64,000 nucleotides of DNA from Pseudobdellovibrionaceae bacterium. GTDB lineage: Bacteria; Bdellovibrionota; Bdellovibrionia; Bdellovibrionales; Bdellovibrionaceae. Of the stretch, positions 61,408 through 64,000 are shown one piece after another. The notes under the pieces were generated by a model. The model saw only the letters and a list, made by a program, of their open reading frames with translations. It ran no database searches and was not told the origin of the DNA. Position 1 is the first letter of the stretch. The number at the start of each line of letters is the position of its first letter. The stretch covers positions 27,805 to 91,804 of the forward strand of contig JAKFYD010000019.1 in the NCBI GenBank assembly GCA_021731025.1, in the 5' to 3' direction. The translations under genes were made by a program, and so were the position numbers.

Positions 61408-61874
61408 TAGCGAGTTCCAAGTTTTAAGACGTGCTCAAAGTGCTTTTCACTCACAGGTTGTACGCTAAGGCGCTGGCCCCGTTTAAGTACAAGCATATCT
61501 GTAAGGGGCTTTTCTTTTTTTAATTCATCTAAAGAAATCACTTGAGGAAATTTTTTTAGAAATTCAACTTCGACGCAATACCAAATTGGCTTATCCTTTG
61601 TTGCTTTTTTGTCGTGATATTCGGAGCGGGAATCAAACTGGCTTGGGTCGGGTAAAGCCTTTTTAGAAACCTTGGCTATCCCTGCAATCCCAGGCGGCTC
61701 GGCGTTCGAGTGATAAAACAGAACTTCATCGCCAGGTTGCATTTGGTTCATCATAAAATTCCGTGCCTGATAATTGCGCACGCCTTCCCAGAGACTGCGT
61801 ATATCTTTTTTCAGGTGATCAATGGAGTAAACATCGGGTTCCGATTTCATCAGCCAGTACTGCTTTTGCGACAT
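61407..61874 (-). CDS. EVE-domain protein
   Basis: A 155-residue protein of the EVE/thymocyte nuclear protein 1 type: YWLMKSEPDVYSIDHL, WEGVRNYQARNFM, GDEVLFYHSNAEPPGIAGIAKV and CVEVEFLKKFP. EVE domains recognise modified bases in DNA or RNA. Being co-transcribed with a tRNA-modifying enzyme suggests tRNA as a target (inference). Confidence 0.93.
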   Translation of the reverse strand: MSQKQYWLMKSEPDVYSIDHLKKDIRSLWEGVRNYQARNFMMNQMQPGDEVLFYHSNAEPPGIAGIAKVSKKALPDPSQFDSRSEYHDKKATKDKPIWYCVEVEFLKKFPQVISLDELKKEKPLTDMLVLKRGQRLSVQPVSEKHFEHVLKLGTR

Positions 61875-61952
61875 ATTTTCTTTTAAAGGAGAGCGTCAAA
61901 GGAAGCAATCTGTTTGTGGACAGGCAGGGGATTTCCACGCTAATTTGAACGA

Positions 61953-62699
61953 ATGTCATGGACGATTATCAGTGGATCCACTTCAGGAATTGGTTTAGCT
62001 ACGGCCGAATTATTGGCCTCTCGGGCCCTTCCATTAATCCTCCTTGGGCGTCGTCAAGAGCGACTCGAAGAGATTCAAAAAAAATTACAGAGTCAAACAA
62101 AAGTAGAAATTTTTGCATTTGATTTGCGCGATCGCGGGCAAATTAAAAATTTTCTAGAAGTAGCAAAGCCACTTTTATCCACGACTCATAATCTTATTAA
62201 CAATGCAGGCCTCGCTCGGGGAGTTGATTCCTTTCAGGAATCGGATTTGGAAGACATAGATGAAATGATCGAGACCAATGTGAATGGTCTTTTGCATCTC
62301 ACTCGGGGAGTTCTACCTTTTCTCATTGAAAACAAAAAAGGTCATATCATCAATTTGGGCTCTGTGGCCGGAAGAGTTGTTTACCCTAAAGGCGCGGTTT
62401 ACTGCGCTACCAAATATGCTGTGCGGGCTTTTTCTGATGGCCTAAGAATGGATTTATTAGGAACTCCAATCCGGGTGACCAATATCGAGCCAGGTATGGT
62501 GAACACGGAATTTTCGGAAGTGCGCCTTCGTTCAAAAAGTAAAGCAGATCAAGTTTATGCCGGTATGACTCCGTTGACAGCGAAAGACATTGCTGAAACC
62601 ATTCTGTGGTGTTTGGAAAGGCCAGCTCACGTGAATATTCAAGAGCTTGTGATTTACCCGACAGACCAGGCTTCTGTGGGGCAAGTTTATCGTCGGTAA
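61953..62699 (+). CDS. SDR-family oxidoreductase, YdfG-like
   Basis: A 248-residue classical SDR. SGSTSGIGLA at the N-terminus, INNAGLARG, NLGSVAGRVVYPKGAVYCATKYAV (Ser-Tyr-Lys), and the C-terminal MVNTEFSEVR. YdfG-type members oxidise serine and 3-hydroxy acids with NADP, but specificity cannot be read from sequence. Fumarase follows 17 bases downstream, so the two may be co-transcribed. Confidence 0.93.
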   Translation: MSWTIISGSTSGIGLATAELLASRALPLILLGRRQERLEEIQKKLQSQTKVEIFAFDLRDRGQIKNFLEVAKPLLSTTHNLINNAGLARGVDSFQESDLEDIDEMIETNVNGLLHLTRGVLPFLIENKKGHIINLGSVAGRVVYPKGAVYCATKYAVRAFSDGLRMDLLGTPIRVTNIEPGMVNTEFSEVRLRSKSKADQVYAGMTPLTAKDIAETILWCLERPAHVNIQELVIYPTDQASVGQVYRR

Positions 62700-62716
62700 T
62701 TTTATGAGGTGTTTCT

Positions 62717-64000
62717 ATGAGTTTTCGAATTGAAAAAGACACGATGGGCGACGTCAAAGTTCCTGCAGACAAACTGTGGGGAGCGCAAACGCAAAGATCA
62801 ACTGAAAATTTCAAAATTGGGGGAGATCGCTTCCCGCGAGAAATGATTCGTGCTTTGGGTGTCCTTAAAAAATCTGCGGCCATGACGAATAACAAATTGG
62901 GTTTGCTCGACGGTAAAAAATCTGAATTAATTATTAAAGCTGCTGATGAAGTTATTCAGGGTCAGTGGGATGCCCACTTTCCCTTAGTGGTTTGGCAAAC
63001 GGGCTCAGGAACTCAAACAAATATGAATGCCAATGAGGTGATCGCCAATCGTGCGATGCAAATGATGGGTCTGACTTTGCCTTCGAAAGAAATTCACCCC
63101 AACGATGATGTCAATAAAGGGCAATCTTCCAATGACACTTTTCCGACGGCGATGCACATCGCTGTTGCCAGTCAGGTTCATGGTCGTCTTTTGCCGATGA
63201 TGGAAAAGCTGCAAAAAGCTCTCGAGAAAAAACAAAATGCATTTAAAGACATTGTTAAAATTGGTCGGACTCATTTGATGGATGCGACGCCTTTAACTTT
63301 GGGGCAAGAGTTTTCAGGTTACTCCACGCAGATGAAGCACGGGGTTCAGAGAATCAAAAATACATTGCCTCATTTGCATGAACTTGCTCTGGGTGGAACT
63401 GCTGTGGGAACAGGTTTGAACACTCATCCTCAATTTGCGGTGCAAGCTGCGGCCGTGATCGCTCAAGAAACTAAAATTCCTTTTGTTACCGCTGAAAATA
63501 AATTTGAAGCTTTAGCTTCACATGATGCCCTTGTTGAAGTCAGTGGAGCTTTAAAAACTGTAGCTTGTTCCCTGATGAAAATCGCCAATGACATTCGTTT
63601 ATTGGGAAGCGGACCTCGCTGTGGAATCGGAGAGCTTAATCTTCCCGAGAACGAACCCGGAAGTTCCATCATGCCAGGAAAAGTTAATCCCACTCAGAGT
63701 GAAGCTATGACGATGGTCTGCGCGCAAGTGATTGGCAATGATATGGCCGTTGCCGTCGGCGGGGCTACGGGACATTTTGAATTGAATGTCTTTAAACCCT
63801 TAATTGTTTTTAATGTATTGAACTCGATCCGACTTATTGCTGATGCTTGCGAGAGCTTTACCGACCATTGTGTGGATGGGATCACTGCAAATACAGCTCA
63901 AATTAAAAAGCATTTAGACAATTCATTGATGCTGGTCACTTCTTTAAATCCTCATGTGGGCTATGATAATGCAGCGAAGATAGCAAAAACCGCCCACAAG
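62717..64000 (+). CDS. fumC: Class II fumarate hydratase, 3' end outside window
   Basis: The open frame runs to the window edge without a stop, 428 of roughly 460 residues. It starts [20 protein letters not shown] and has the family features [11 protein letters not shown], the [14 protein letters not shown] segment, the [15 protein letters not shown] signature (catalytic Ser loop) and [14 protein letters not shown] [16 protein letters not shown]. It hydrates fumarate to malate in the TCA cycle. TGAGGT lies upstream of ATG 62717. C-terminal residues are missing only because of the window edge. Confidence 0.95.
   Translation, partial: MSFRIEKDTMGDVKVPADKLWGAQTQRSTENFKIGGDRFPREMIRALGVLKKSAAMTNNKLGLLDGKKSELIIKAADEVIQGQWDAHFPLVVWQTGSGTQTNMNANEVIANRAMQMMGLTLPSKEIHPNDDVNKGQSSNDTFPTAMHIAVASQVHGRLLPMMEKLQKALEKKQNAFKDIVKIGRTHLMDATPLTLGQEFSGYSTQMKHGVQRIKNTLPHLHELALGGTAVGTGLNTHPQFAVQAAAVIAQETKIPFVTAENKFEALASHDALVEVSGALKTVACSLMKIANDIRLLGSGPRCGIGELNLPENEPGSSIMPGKVNPTQSEAMTMVCAQVIGNDMAVAVGGATGHFELNVFKPLIVFNVLNSIRLIADACESFTDHCVDGITANTAQIKKHLDNSLMLVTSLNPHVGYDNAAKIAKTAHK

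Noticed and set aside
62407..62895. A 162-residue minus-strand frame across the SDR-fumC junction
   Set aside because: Both plus-strand genes are certain from conserved motifs; the antisense frame has no recognisable feature.
1..64000. tRNA, rRNA, prophage or insertion sequence genes
   Set aside because: I found no cloverleaf-type sequence, no rRNA stretch, and no transposase, integrase or phage structural motif in any of the translated frames.

Overview
The window looks like chromosome from a predatory or predator-related member of the Bdellovibrionota (Bdellovibrio-like). The evidence is the gene families: a TIGR02147-type regulator, many secreted or lipid-anchored hydrolases (secreted phospholipase A2-like, S41, S8, matrixin, rhomboid, lytic transglycosylase), small secreted proteins of the kind found in these bacteria (one with a DVGNGGG motif), a type IV pilin, short receiver-only proteins and several c-di-GMP-type domains. 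Base composition is moderate and codon use looks even across most of the window. This placement is inference from gene families; no rRNA or tRNA gene is visible.

Layout. 1-3.4 kb: two receiver-only proteins flanking a small protein that resembles a ribosome-hibernation factor, then an SDR, a hotdog thioesterase and a secreted phospholipase A2-like protein. 3.4-6.3 kb (minus): a Ser/Thr kinase translationally coupled to a protein with a FeeM-like N-acyltransferase region and a PilZ domain, plus a small lipoprotein. 6.5-12.1 kb: an acidic hypothetical, a MITE-like nested inverted repeat, a Fis-like protein, an S41 protease, an RDD membrane protein and a rhomboid protease. 12.5-15.3 kb: two secreted carbohydrate-active-looking proteins. 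15.3-16.8 kb (minus): a coupled DUF1989/YqcI pair. 16.9-19.9 kb: a TIGR02147 regulator among small secreted proteins, with shared TGCAA palindromes. 20-26.7 kb: putA, a FAH-family protein, a histidine phosphatase, hslO and a lipoprotein. 26.8-33.3 kb: a palindrome-rich control region in front of a matrixin lipoprotein, a coiled-coil/Hsp20 fusion, a PA14-FN3 lipoprotein, a duplicated-domain protein and small secreted proteins. 33.5-49 kb: a multidomain receiver-like protein, mutS2, lnt, a zinc-ribbon membrane protein, an S8 protease, a lytic transglycosylase, htpX, clpA-clpS and a PAS-GGDEF cyclase. 49.3-54 kb: pilA, a TPR-like protein, dnaJ and dnaK. 54-64 kb: housekeeping metabolism (acs, purK-purE, two tRNA-dihydrouridine synthases, grxC, a STAS protein, an EVE protein, an SDR and a partial fumC).

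How it fits together. Three themes recur. The first is c-di-GMP and phosphosignalling (GGDEF, PilZ, kinase, receivers) next to pilus and envelope genes. The second is envelope and secreted hydrolysis with its quality control (lnt, htpX, clpAS, dnaJK, hslO). The third is dense control at the nucleic-acid level: a 15-bp palindrome GTCTCA-N3-TGAGAC in front of secreted protease genes, TGCAA-N3-TGCAA sites around a regulator, several start codons inside or against RNA hairpins, and three tail-to-tail gene pairs whose stop codons share four bases. The most promising undescribed items are the two palindrome families, the nested inverted-repeat element at 7.1-7.3 kb, the acyltransferase-PilZ/kinase pair and the DUF1989/YqcI pair.
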